Position numbers and translations under genes: made by a program. From positions 1 through 13,294 of the forward strand of contig CALANM010000213.1 in the NCBI GenBank assembly GCA_937926065.1: DNA of 13,294 nucleotides, read 5' to 3'. The notes beneath the pieces are model-generated. The model was not told where the DNA came from. It made no database searches and worked only from the letters and a program-made list of their open reading frames with translations. Below, in pieces: positions 6,718 through 13,294 of this stretch. The number at the start of each line of letters is the position of its first letter. Within the stretch, counting starts at the first letter, position 1. Source of the DNA: an uncultured Microbacterium sp. (GTDB lineage Bacteria > Actinomycetota > Actinomycetes > Actinomycetales > Microbacteriaceae).

Positions 6718-7308
6718 GTCGCGCAGAAGCGGCAGGAGCGCCGCGAACGCCCGCGCTCGGTGCGACGCCGCGTTCTTCTCTTCCGCCGTCCATTCCGCGA
6801 CGGTGCGCTCATTGCCCGGCTGCCCGTCGGGGATGAAGATCGGGTCGTATCCGAATCCGTTCGCGCCCGCCGGCGCCGTGGCGAGGCGTCCCGGCCACAC
6901 GCCCTCGACCACCCGCTCTGTCCCATCGGGCTTGACGAGAGCGATCGTCGACACGAACTGCGCCGTGCGGCGCGGATCGGCGATGTCCGACAGCTGGTCG
7001 AGCAGCAGCTCGAAGTTCGCGACGGCATCCTTCTTATGGCCCGCCCAGTACGCCGAGAACGCGCCCGGCGCGCCGCCCAGCGCGTCGACGCAGATGCCGG
7101 AGTCGTCCGCGAGCGCCGGAAGGCCCGTGTGCGCTGCGGCGGAACGCGCCTTGATGAGCGCGTTCTCGGCGAACGTGACGCCGTCCTCCACAGGCTCGGG
7201 ACCGTCATAGCCGACGACCTCGAGATCGGGGCGTGCGGCCGCGACGATGTGGCCGAACTCTTCGACTTTGTGGGGGTTGTGCGTCGCCAGGACGATTCGC
7301 GATGTCAT
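6712..7308 (-). CDS. rdgB: XTP/dITP diphosphatase (RdgB/HAM1 family)
   Basis: A 198-residue pyrophosphatase that hydrolyses dITP, XTP and ITP to monophosphates, keeping deaminated purines out of DNA and RNA. It has the N-terminal nucleotide-binding motif ATHNPHKVEEF (8-18), TFAENALIKA (45-54), the catalytic/metal motif LADDSG (67-71, D69), GANGFGYDPIF (148-158) and a C-terminal SHRARA (182-187). Length is typical. The usual SAR(Y/W)xG segment after GAPG reads SAYWAG (85-90), so the Arg is replaced by Tyr. It is the third gene of murI-rph-rdgB, 17 bp after rph. A strong GGAAGGG Shine-Dalgarno sequence sits 6 nt before the ATG. It ends in TAA, unlike the TGA of its neighbours. Confidence 0.97.
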   Translation of the reverse strand: MTSRIVLATHNPHKVEEFGHIVAAARPDLEVVGYDGPEPVEDGVTFAENALIKARSAAAHTGLPALADDSGICVDALGGAPGAFSAYWAGHKKDAVANFELLLDQLSDIADPRRTAQFVSTIALVKPDGTERVVEGVWPGRLATAPAGANGFGYDPIFIPDGQPGNERTVAEWTAEEKNAASHRARAFAALLPLLRDL

Positions 7309-7325
7309 CGGCGTCCCTTCCGCTG

Positions 7326-8069
7326 TCAGGCGTCGGAGCCTTCGAGGGCGGCAGCCTGCAGGTCGCGCAGGTCGGCGCAGCCGGCGACGCCCAGGTCGAG
7401 CAGCGCGTCGAGCTCCCGCTTGTCGAACGGCGCGCCCTCGGCCGTGCCCTGGATCTCCACGAACAGGCCGCGCCCGGTGACGACGAGGTTCATGTCGGTC
7501 TCAGCGCGGACGTCCTCGACGTAGGCGAGGTCGAGCATCGGCTCACCGTCGATGATGCCCACCGAGACGGCCGACACCGAGTCGAGGAGCACCTTCGCGT
7601 TCTTCGACACGAGGCCCTTCGCACGGCCCCACTCGATCGCGTCGGCAAGCGCGACGTACGCGCCCGTGATGGCGGCCGTGCGCGTGCCGCCGTCAGCCTG
7701 AAGAACGTCGCAGTCGATCACGATCGTGTTCTCGCCGAGAGCCTTCGTGTCCACGACGGCACGCAGAGCGCGACCGATGAGTCGGGAGATCTCATGCGTG
7801 CGGCCGCCGATCCGTCCCTTGACCGACTCGCGGTCGTTCCGCGAGTTCGTCGCGCGCGGCAGCATCGCATACTCGGCGGTCACCCAGCCCTTGCCCTTGC
7901 CGGTGAGCCAGCGCGGCACGCCTCCCGTGAACGAGGCGGTGCACAGCACCTTCGTTCCCCCGAAGGAGATGAGCGCCGATCCCTCGGCGTGAGCGCTCCA
8001 GCCCCGCTCGATCACGACAGGACGAAGCTCGTCGACGGAGCGCCCGTCGGCTCGGACGATATCGGTCAT
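7326..8069 (-). CDS. rph: RNase PH
   Basis: A 247-residue phosphorolytic 3'-5' exoribonuclease that trims tRNA 3' extensions and works as a hexameric ring. Family motifs are VLCTASF (41-47), KGWVTAEYAMLPRAT (60-74), KGRIGGRTHEISRLIGRALR (84-103; phosphate-binding Arg near 86), DCDVLQADGGTRTAAITGAY (119-138) and LDLAYVEDVRAETDMN (179-194). Length matches bacterial RNase PH. The start ATG overlaps the murI stop as ATGA and has GAAGGGG 5 nt upstream inside murI, so it is translationally coupled to murI. The longer open frame upstream lies inside murI and has no RNase PH similarity. Confidence 0.98.
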   Translation of the reverse strand: MTDIVRADGRSVDELRPVVIERGWSAHAEGSALISFGGTKVLCTASFTGGVPRWLTGKGKGWVTAEYAMLPRATNSRNDRESVKGRIGGRTHEISRLIGRALRAVVDTKALGENTIVIDCDVLQADGGTRTAAITGAYVALADAIEWGRAKGLVSKNAKVLLDSVSAVSVGIIDGEPMLDLAYVEDVRAETDMNLVVTGRGLFVEIQGTAEGAPFDKRELDALLDLGVAGCADLRDLQAAALEGSDA

Positions 8070-8893
8070 TGGATCCCCTTCGGAAGGTCGATGGCTCCGG
8101 TCTGAACAAGCCGGACACTCGAGACGCCCTGCCCCATGAGTCGGTGGGCCAGGTCGAGGAAGTCGTCGGCCGAGGCCCCCGTCGCCTCGTACACATGCGT
8201 GGGCACCGCATCCGGACCCGCCAGCAGATCGCGCGAGACGAGCTGCCGGTAGACGTCCTTCGCCGTCTCGCTGTCGCTGGAGACCAGCGAGACGTCCGGT
8301 CCCATGACGTAGCTGATCGCACCCTCGAGAAACGGGTAGTGCGTGCAGCCGAGCACCAGCGTGTCGACACCGGCGTGTCGCAGCGGGGCGAGGTACTCCT
8401 CCGCGACGGTCAGCACTTCGGCGGAATCGGTCACTCCGGCCTCGACGAACTCCACGAACCGCGGGCACGCCTGGGCGAACACGGTCAGGTTCTCATTCAC
8501 GCCCAGCATGTCCTGGTAGACGCCCGAGCCGATCGTGCCGGCCGTGCCGATCACTCCGATCCTGCCGCTGCGGGTGGTCGAGATCGCCGTGCGCACGGCC
8601 GGACCGATCACTTCGACGACGGGCACGTCGTACCGCTCGCGCGCGTCTCGCAGCATCGCCGCCGAGGCCGTGTTGCAGGCGATCACGAGCATCTTGACGC
8701 CCTGCTCGACGAGCGTGTCGAGCACTTCGAGCGAGTAGCGGCGCACGTCGGCGATCGGCTTCGGACCGTAGGGCGAACGCGCCGTGTCGCCGATGTAGAG
8801 CACGGATTCGCGCGGAAGAAGCTGCGACACCGCCCGAGCCACGGTGAGCCCGCCCACGCCGGAGTCGAAGATCCCGATGGGCGCGTCATTCAC
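8066..8893 (-). CDS. murI: Glutamate racemase
   Basis: A cofactor-independent racemase converting L- to D-glutamate for peptidoglycan. Starting from the chosen GTG it has 275 residues. PIGIFDSGVGGLTVARAV (5-22) supplies the N-terminal catalytic Asp (D10), YIGDTARSPYGPK (33-45) is conserved, and the two catalytic cysteines are in IACNTASA (71-78, C73) and LGCTHYPFLE (181-190, C183). A TTG two codons upstream would give 277 residues. I prefer the GTG because a TAGGCT -10 box ends 8 nt before it, predicting a leaderless mRNA, while the TTG would be only 2 nt from that box. It heads murI-rph-rdgB, overlaps rph by 4 nt and is divergent from pncB. Confidence 0.97.
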   Translation of the reverse strand: MNDAPIGIFDSGVGGLTVARAVSQLLPRESVLYIGDTARSPYGPKPIADVRRYSLEVLDTLVEQGVKMLVIACNTASAAMLRDARERYDVPVVEVIGPAVRTAISTTRSGRIGVIGTAGTIGSGVYQDMLGVNENLTVFAQACPRFVEFVEAGVTDSAEVLTVAEEYLAPLRHAGVDTLVLGCTHYPFLEGAISYVMGPDVSLVSSDSETAKDVYRQLVSRDLLAGPDAVPTHVYEATGASADDFLDLAHRLMGQGVSSVRLVQTGAIDLPKGIQ

Positions 8894-8901
8894 GGTCAAC
8901 C

Positions 8902-8907
8902 AGCCTA
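8902..8907 (-). promoter_or_regulatory. -10 box of a leaderless murI operon promoter
   Basis: On the minus strand TAGGCT is followed by 8 nt (GGTTGACC) and the GTG start. It lies back to back with the pncB -10 box, 33 bp away, so the two RNA polymerase footprints would overlap. Confidence 0.55.
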
Positions 8908-8940
8908 CCCGCCCCAGCGCATCCCTCCGCCGCCCGTCGA

Positions 8941-8946
8941 TAGAGT
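8941..8946 (+). promoter_or_regulatory. -10 box of a leaderless pncB promoter
   Basis: TAGAGT is followed by GACGGC and the ATG, the same 6-nt spacing as ligD and the CDF gene. There is no Shine-Dalgarno sequence. I see no clear -35 box. Confidence 0.55.
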
Positions 8947-8952
8947 GACGGC

Positions 8953-10284
8953 ATGAGCGCCGCCCCCAGCACCGCCCTCCTCACCGACCGCTACGAGCTC
9001 ACGATGCTCGACGCCGCCCTCCGCGACGGCACGGCAGGCCGCCGATGCGTCTTCGAGCTCTTCGCACGCAGGCTGCCCGGCGCACGGCGCTTCGGGGTGG
9101 TCGCGGGCACGGGCCGGCTCCTGGAGGCGCTGGCCGACTTCCGTTTCGGCGACGACGAGCTGCGCTTCCTGCGCGACGAGAAGGTCGTGGATGCCGAGAC
9201 CGTGCGCTACCTCGAGAACTACCGCTTCACGGGCAGCATCACGGGATACCGCGAGGGCGAGGCGTACTTCCCGGGGTCGCCGATCCTGACCTTCGAGGGC
9301 ACCTTCGCCGAGGCAGTCGTGCTCGAGACGCTCGCCCTCAGCATCCTCAACCACGACTCCGCGATCGCGAACGCAGCGGCGCGCATGAGCATCGCAGCGG
9401 GCGACCGGCCGCTGGCAGAGATGGGCTCTCGACGGGCGGCCGAGCAGTCAGCCGTCGCAGCGGCGCGCGCCGCATACATCGTCGGCTTCGACGCGACGAG
9501 CAACCTCGAGGCGGGACGCCGCTGGGGCATTCCCACGATGGGGACCGCCGCCCACTCGTGGACCCTGCTGCACGAGACGGAGGAAGACGCGTTCCGGGCC
9601 CAGGTGGAGGCGCTGGGCATCGGCACGACCCTGCTCGTGGACACCTATGACATCCGCGAAGGGGTCGCCACCGCGATCCGTGTCGCCGGCCCGGAACTCG
9701 GCGGGGTCCGGATCGATTCCGGCGACCTCCCTACGGTCGCGGCCGAGGTGCGCGCTCAGCTCGACGAGCTCGGCGCGACCGGCACCCGCATCACGGTCAC
9801 GAGCGACCTCGATGAGTTCGCGATCGCTGCGCTTGCGGCGTCTCCTGTCGATTCCTACGGAGTGGGCACGTCGGTCGTCACGGGCTCCGGTGCACCGACT
9901 GCGGGGATGGTCTACAAGCTCGTCGCCCGCCAGGCCCCGGATGACTCATGGGTCGCGGTGGCGAAGACCTCGACCGACAAGGGGTCGAAGGGCGGTCGCA
10001 AGGCGGCGTTCCGCACTCTCGAGCATGGCACCGCGACCGCGGAGCTCATCATGGTCTCCGACGGATTCGAACAGGTCCACACCGCCGCCGACCATCCCGA
10101 CGCGCGTGCCCTCCAGGTCACCCTCGTCGACCACGGCGAGACGGATTCCGCACACCTCGGCACCGTGGGCGTCGAGGCCGCGCGAGCCCACCACATGCGG
10201 GTACGCGAAGAGCTTCCCGTGCAGGCGCTCGCGCTCAGCCGATCAGATCCGGCGCTTCCGACGGTGTTCCGCGACGCAGACTGA
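8953..10284 (+). CDS. pncB: Nicotinate phosphoribosyltransferase
   Basis: A 443-residue NAD-salvage enzyme (Preiss-Handler pathway) making nicotinate mononucleotide from nicotinate and PRPP with ATP hydrolysis. It begins with LLTDRYELTMLDAALRDG (9-26) and has ILNHDSAIANAAARM (131-145), a conserved MGSRRA (157-162), GFDATSNLEAGRRWGIPTMG (178-197) with the following TAAHSW holding the candidate phosphorylated His (H201), GVRIDSGDL (251-259), ITVTSDLDE (280-288) and YGVGTSVVTG (302-311) for PRPP binding. Length is typical. The leaderless -10 box fixes the ATG. It is divergent from murI over 59 bp and converges on the DUF3039 gene with only 9 bp between stop codons. A similar pncB-near-murI arrangement is known in mycobacteria. 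Confidence 0.97.
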   Translation: MSAAPSTALLTDRYELTMLDAALRDGTAGRRCVFELFARRLPGARRFGVVAGTGRLLEALADFRFGDDELRFLRDEKVVDAETVRYLENYRFTGSITGYREGEAYFPGSPILTFEGTFAEAVVLETLALSILNHDSAIANAAARMSIAAGDRPLAEMGSRRAAEQSAVAAARAAYIVGFDATSNLEAGRRWGIPTMGTAAHSWTLLHETEEDAFRAQVEALGIGTTLLVDTYDIREGVATAIRVAGPELGGVRIDSGDLPTVAAEVRAQLDELGATGTRITVTSDLDEFAIAALAASPVDSYGVGTSVVTGSGAPTAGMVYKLVARQAPDDSWVAVAKTSTDKGSKGGRKAAFRTLEHGTATAELIMVSDGFEQVHTAADHPDARALQVTLVDHGETDSAHLGTVGVEAARAHHMRVREELPVQALALSRSDPALPTVFRDAD

Positions 10285-10293
10285 TCGCCCCTT

Positions 10294-10560
10294 TCAGCCC
10301 TGCAGCGATTCGTAGATCTCCTTGCACGTCGGGCACACGGGGAACTTCTCCGGGTCGCGGCCGGGCGTCCACTTCTTGCCGCAGAGGGCCCGCACCGGCT
10401 TGCCCGTGAGGGCCGACTCGAGGATCTTCTCCTTCTTCACGTAGTGGGAGAAGCGCTCGTGGTCACCGGGCTCTATGTTCTCCTCGCGGATGAGCTCTTC
10501 GAGCTCCCGGTCGAGAGTGGCGAGTCCGCCCTGGTCGGGACTTTCACGTGGCGTGCTCAT
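10294..10560 (-). CDS. DUF3039 family protein, small putative zinc-binding protein
   Basis: An 88-residue protein I recognise as the actinobacterial DUF3039 family, which has no established function. An acidic helical N-terminal part (15-33) precedes the family core GDHERFSHYVKKEKILESAL (32-51), ALCGKKWTPGRDPEKFPVCP (58-77) and CKEIYESL. C60 and the CPTC pair (C76, C79), with H34 and H39 nearby, suggest a zinc-ribbon-like site; that is my inference. It probably acts in the cytoplasm, as no signal peptide or membrane segment is present. A TAGACT box 8 nt before the ATG and no Shine-Dalgarno sequence predict a leaderless single-gene mRNA. It converges on pncB. Confidence 0.88.
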   Translation of the reverse strand: MSTPRESPDQGGLATLDRELEELIREENIEPGDHERFSHYVKKEKILESALTGKPVRALCGKKWTPGRDPEKFPVCPTCKEIYESLQG

Positions 10561-10568
10561 GATCAGGG

Positions 10569-10574
10569 AGTCTA
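10569..10574 (-). promoter_or_regulatory. -10 box of a leaderless DUF3039 promoter
   Basis: On the minus strand TAGACT, identical to the tRNA-Leu -10 box, is followed by 8 nt (CCCTGATC) and the ATG. The gap is pyrimidine-rich and cannot serve as a Shine-Dalgarno sequence. Confidence 0.55.
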
Positions 10575-10623
10575 ATCGCGAGGCGCCCGTCGTGGCGTCG
10601 GTCGGATGCCTGCGTGCCGTCGC

Positions 10624-12180
10624 TCAGCTCGCCTCAGCGAACTCCATCAGTCGACCGCTGCGGCGCTCGAATATCCAGCCGCCTAGGACGACGCCGATGA
10701 GAAGCGCTCCGAATCCGATGCCGAGGCCGCCCCAGAAGGCGACCCAGGAATGATCCGTGCCGTCGGTCATCGCGAGCCAGCCCCACCAGAGCACGGGAGC
10801 GCTGATGACGACGGCCCCGAGGAGGACGACGCCCTGTGAGAGGGATCCGCCGCTGCGCTGCGGCTGTTCGAACGGTCCGTCGCCCGGACGCGCCGCCGGA
10901 TAGGGCGAGAGAGCCGACGAGATCGACGACAGACCGAGACCCGTGAGGAACAGGCTCGCACAGACGCCGATCATCGCGGGCAGCAACGCCCACCGGCCGT
11001 GCACGAGCACCGTCACCGGGACGGCGACGGCGAGCAGCGGCAGCGCGATCAGCGTCACGGGCACCAGCCGGCCGACCCTGTCGGACACGCCGCGGACCGC
11101 ACTGGCGATGTGCATCCAGAGAGCCGTCGAGTCGTAGGCGAGGTCGTTGTGCACCAGCCAGCCGAAGAACAGCGCCATGAGCGGAGCGGGAAGCAGGGCG
11201 GCGACCGAGAGCGGCACGCCCGCCACCACGAGCGGCACCATCGTGAGCACGGCTCCGATCGGAACCACGACCACGTTGACGATGTACCGCGAGTCGCGCA
11301 GCCAGTAGACGAGGCTGCGCGCGGCGATCGCGCCGGTGGGCGTCCCCGGGGTGACGGCGAACCATCCGAGGCCGCGCTGAGCACGGGCCGACAGAGGGCG
11401 CTCAGTGGTGGTCAGCAGCCACTGCACGAGAGCCACCCAGGTCGCGGCGAGCGCGAGCACCGATGCGATCGCGACGAAGACCGGCCAGCCCGCGTCGCCG
11501 TCGAGCATCCGCCACGGGATCGACCATGCGGCGCCGACCGGAGTGACCGCGAGGATCTCTGCCGCCTCCTCCAGCTGGCTGGGAACGCGACCCCGCCACT
11601 CGAGCGACGAGAAGAACACCACCAGGGGAACGATGACGACGACGAGGCCGATGAGGAGCACCCCGGTGAGCTCGCGCGAGCGACGCTGCCGGATCAGGCG
11701 GCCGAACAGCGCGTGAGCCACCTTCGCCAAGAGCAGGCACGTCACGATTCCGAGAAGAGCGCTCAGGATGCCGGCGACGACCGGCACGCCGTGTGCCGCC
11801 CAGAGCATGCTGAGTGAGACGGTCACGGCGATGACCGCCAGGACGGGAGCGCTCACGATGCTCGCCACGAGCACGGCGCCGGCCAGCGGCCGCGGCTCGA
11901 GGCCGAAGGGCGCGAAGCGCCGGGGGTCGAGGGGGTCGTCGGGGCCGCCGAGGAGCGGCGCGATGAAGAATCCCGTCGTGACGGCCGCTGCGCCGATCAC
12001 GGTCACCACCGATGCGATCTCTGCGGGAGCCTCCTCCAGTCCGACGAGCGCCCAGCCGACGAGCACGACGACGGCGACAAGCAGCACGCTCATCGCGACG
12101 ATGCGCACCTTATGTCGCACGTCACCACGGACGGCGCCCAGGAGCAGATCGAGCCTCAGCCGGAGAAGGTGTGCAACCAC
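10624..12180 (-). CDS. ABC exporter permease, about 12 membrane segments
   Basis: A 518-residue hydrophobic protein with roughly 12 membrane segments (about 28-48, 55-76, 100-127, 133-158, 170-190, 233-255, 300-322, 325-345, 373-393, 398-425, 450-470, 478-504). A hydrophilic loop at 425-450 (Pro/Gly/Gln-rich) splits the last two from the rest. I see no short catalytic motif; the call as membrane partner of an ABC-2-type exporter rests on topology and on coupling to the ATP-binding gene, which it overlaps by 25 bp. Twelve segments is double the usual six of ABC-2 permeases, so a single chain may do the work of a dimer. The GTG start has GGAGGG 6 nt upstream. The cargo cannot be inferred. It is the last gene of its unit. 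Confidence 0.82.
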   Translation of the reverse strand: MVAHLLRLRLDLLLGAVRGDVRHKVRIVAMSVLLVAVVVLVGWALVGLEEAPAEIASVVTVIGAAAVTTGFFIAPLLGGPDDPLDPRRFAPFGLEPRPLAGAVLVASIVSAPVLAVIAVTVSLSMLWAAHGVPVVAGILSALLGIVTCLLLAKVAHALFGRLIRQRRSRELTGVLLIGLVVVIVPLVVFFSSLEWRGRVPSQLEEAAEILAVTPVGAAWSIPWRMLDGDAGWPVFVAIASVLALAATWVALVQWLLTTTERPLSARAQRGLGWFAVTPGTPTGAIAARSLVYWLRDSRYIVNVVVVPIGAVLTMVPLVVAGVPLSVAALLPAPLMALFFGWLVHNDLAYDSTALWMHIASAVRGVSDRVGRLVPVTLIALPLLAVAVPVTVLVHGRWALLPAMIGVCASLFLTGLGLSSISSALSPYPAARPGDGPFEQPQRSGGSLSQGVVLLGAVVISAPVLWWGWLAMTDGTDHSWVAFWGGLGIGFGALLIGVVLGGWIFERRSGRLMEFAEAS

Positions 12181-13294
12181 TCCAGGCCCTCCACGTCGCT
12201 CAGTCCGCCTGCCAGTTCGATGAAGCGCTGCTCGAGCGTGAGCTCGCCCCTCACCTCGTCGACCGTTCCCTCGGCCAGCACCTGGCCCGCGACGATCACC
12301 GCGACGCCGGAGCAGACGCTCTCGACGAGGTCCATGCCATGGGAGGACAGCACGACGGTGCCGCCGTGCGCGACATACGCCTTGAGGATCTCCAGGATGA
12401 CCGAGCTCGAGACAGGGTCGACGGCTTCGAAAGGCTCGTCGAGCACGAGGATGCGCGGCGAATGGATCATCGCTCCCGCAAGCATGACCTTCTTCGTCAT
12501 GCCGGCTGAGTAGTCGGCGACGGTGCGGCCGAGCGCGTCGGTCAAGTCGAAGGCGCGCGCGAGGTCGGCGATTCGGCTTTCGACGACCGCGGGACGCAGT
12601 CCTCGCAGCACCCCGTAGTAGTGGAGCAGCTGCCGACCGGTCAACCGGTCGAACGTGCGCAGGCGGTCGGGAAGGATGCCCATGAGCCGCTTGGCGCGGG
12701 CGGGCTCGGCGCCGAGATCCACGCCCACGACCTCGATCGTGCCGCGGTCTGGCCGCAGCAGCCCCGTCGCCATCGACAGCGTCGTGGTCTTCCCGGCACC
12801 GTTCGGACCGACGATGCCGTAGAACGTCCCGGGGCGAACCGTGAGGTCGACGGCATCCACTGCCTTCGTCTCGCCGAAGGACTTCGACACGCCCCGCAGT
12901 CGAAGCGCAGCGATCTCGCCCTGCGGCTCGGCCTCAAGGGCAGTCGTCTGGCCGGTGGCCGCATCACCGCGCGAAGAGGCATACGCCGGCTCCGCGGCTT
13001 CTGTCTCCACCGGTTCGAGCAGCGCGGTCGAGGTCAAATCGGAGCCCTGCCCCTCGTCCTCAGGATCCGCGGCCTCGGCGACGTCGGCCTCGCCGGCTTC
13101 AGGCGCCGCCACGCCAGGCGCCTCGGCAGAGGGTTCCGCGTCCGCGGGCTCCCCGGGCGCGGGCGCGACTCCGGGCTCAGCGGCTTCCGGCTCAGCGGCT
13201 TCGGGCGCGGCATCGGGCGTTGCGGCTTCGGGCGCTGCACCTTCCGGCTCAGCGCCTTCGGGCGCGGCGCTGTAGGGCTCCGCGCCCCCGGCAG
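12156..13294 (-). CDS. ABC transporter ATP-binding protein with a long Pro/Glu/Ala-rich N-terminal region (5' end outside window)
   Basis: The frame is open to the window edge: 378 residues are visible and the start is probably beyond. Counting from a possible internal GTG at 13112, which would give 318 residues, the nucleotide-binding domain spans about 68-300. It has Walker A GPNGAGKTT (102-110), a degenerate signature YSAGM (201-205, in place of LSGGQ), Walker B ILVLDEPFEAVDP (221-233) and the switch His in SSH (256-258). This fits the ABC-2 exporter type, paired with the downstream 12-TM permease. About 125 residues before the domain are acidic, Ala/Pro/Glu-rich and likely disordered, including pentapeptide repeats. 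The GTG at 13112 has only a weak GAGG upstream; another GTG at 13010 has no Shine-Dalgarno sequence. The true start is therefore uncertain; the ATPase call is not. Confidence 0.9.
   Translation of the reverse strand, partial: AGGAEPYSAAPEGAEPEGAAPEAATPDAAPEAAEPEAAEPGVAPAPGEPADAEPSAEAPGVAAPEAGEADVAEAADPEDEGQGSDLTSTALLEPVETEAAEPAYASSRGDAATGQTTALEAEPQGEIAALRLRGVSKSFGETKAVDAVDLTVRPGTFYGIVGPNGAGKTTTLSMATGLLRPDRGTIEVVGVDLGAEPARAKRLMGILPDRLRTFDRLTGRQLLHYYGVLRGLRPAVVESRIADLARAFDLTDALGRTVADYSAGMTKKVMLAGAMIHSPRILVLDEPFEAVDPVSSSVILEILKAYVAHGGTVVLSSHGMDLVESVCSGVAVIVAGQVLAEGTVDEVRGELTLEQRFIELAGGLSDVEGLEWLHTFSG
12187..12192 (-). promoter_or_regulatory. Shine-Dalgarno sequence setting the permease start
   Basis: GGAGGG inside the last codons of the ATPase gene is 6 nt before the permease GTG. 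This supports the GTG as the true start and translational coupling through a 25-bp overlap. Confidence 0.65.
13174..13260. repeat. Imperfect 15-bp tandem repeat, six units
   Basis: Units follow the pattern GGCtcaGCggCTTCg on the plus strand. The first two are nearly identical, the third has lost one codon (12 bp), and the rest are diverged. The period is five codons and, in the ATPase frame, encodes pentapeptides such as EPEAA, APEAA and EPEGA. The 3-bp-multiple indel and varied codons suggest a coding repeat that expands and contracts in frame. Confidence 0.8.

Noticed and set aside
8070..8468. N-terminal extension of RNase PH into murI
   Set aside because: The ATG overlapping the murI stop has a strong GAAGGGG Shine-Dalgarno sequence and gives exactly the family's length and N-terminus.
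10594..10610. Hairpin GGCGTC/GATGCC as terminator of the permease transcript
   Set aside because: On the permease transcript the stem has an A-C mismatch and no T tract, so support is too weak to list.
13174..13260. CRISPR array or regulatory repeat array
   Set aside because: The 15-bp units are contiguous without spacers and keep codon phase, so a coding pentapeptide repeat explains them.

Overview
The window looks like core chromosome of a high-GC actinobacterium, most likely a Microbacteriaceae member such as Microbacterium. The basis is very high GC at third codon positions, dense gene packing, GTG starts, a DUF3039 protein, a mycobacterial-type POL-PE-LIG LigD, and the pncB / murI-rph-rdgB neighbourhood, which broadly resembles the arrangement known in Mycobacterium. 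I recognised genes by reading translated motifs; no database search was possible. No stretch longer than about 125 bp lacks a gene, and I see no transposase, integrase, phage gene, CRISPR array or replication origin.

Layout. (1) Positions 1-1238, minus strand: a Tad/Flp-type secretion ATPase (tadA), overlapping by 4 nt the start of a membrane protein (tadB-like) that leaves the window. (2) A tRNA-Leu(UAG) at 1361-1442, followed on the same strand by a DedA-family membrane protein. (3) A divergent non-homologous end-joining pair: ku on the minus strand and the three-domain ligD on the plus strand, 60 bp apart. (4) A convergent hairpin, then a cation diffusion facilitator (CDF) metal exporter on the minus strand. 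(5) A minus-strand operon murI-rph-rdgB, covering peptidoglycan D-glutamate supply, tRNA 3' end processing and nucleotide-pool sanitation. (6) Divergent from murI, pncB for NAD salvage, converging on a small DUF3039 zinc-ribbon-like gene. (7) An ABC exporter pair on the minus strand: a 12-TM permease translationally coupled to an ATPase. The ATPase frame runs open to the window edge through a Pro/Glu/Ala pentapeptide repeat.

Expression signals. Five protein genes at the head of a transcription unit (ligD, the CDF gene, murI, pncB, DUF3039) have a TAGNNT -10 box only 6-8 nt before the start codon and no Shine-Dalgarno sequence, which predicts leaderless mRNAs. Internal operon genes (rph, rdgB, the permease) instead have clear Shine-Dalgarno sequences. 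The tRNA gene has the same TAGNNT box 8 nt before its first base.

I do not see a convincing undescribed multi-gene system. The items most worth a second look are the repeat-bearing N-terminal region of the ABC ATPase, the uniform leaderless promoter architecture, the altered metal-site motif and possible Zur site of the CDF exporter, and the uncharacterised DUF3039 protein.
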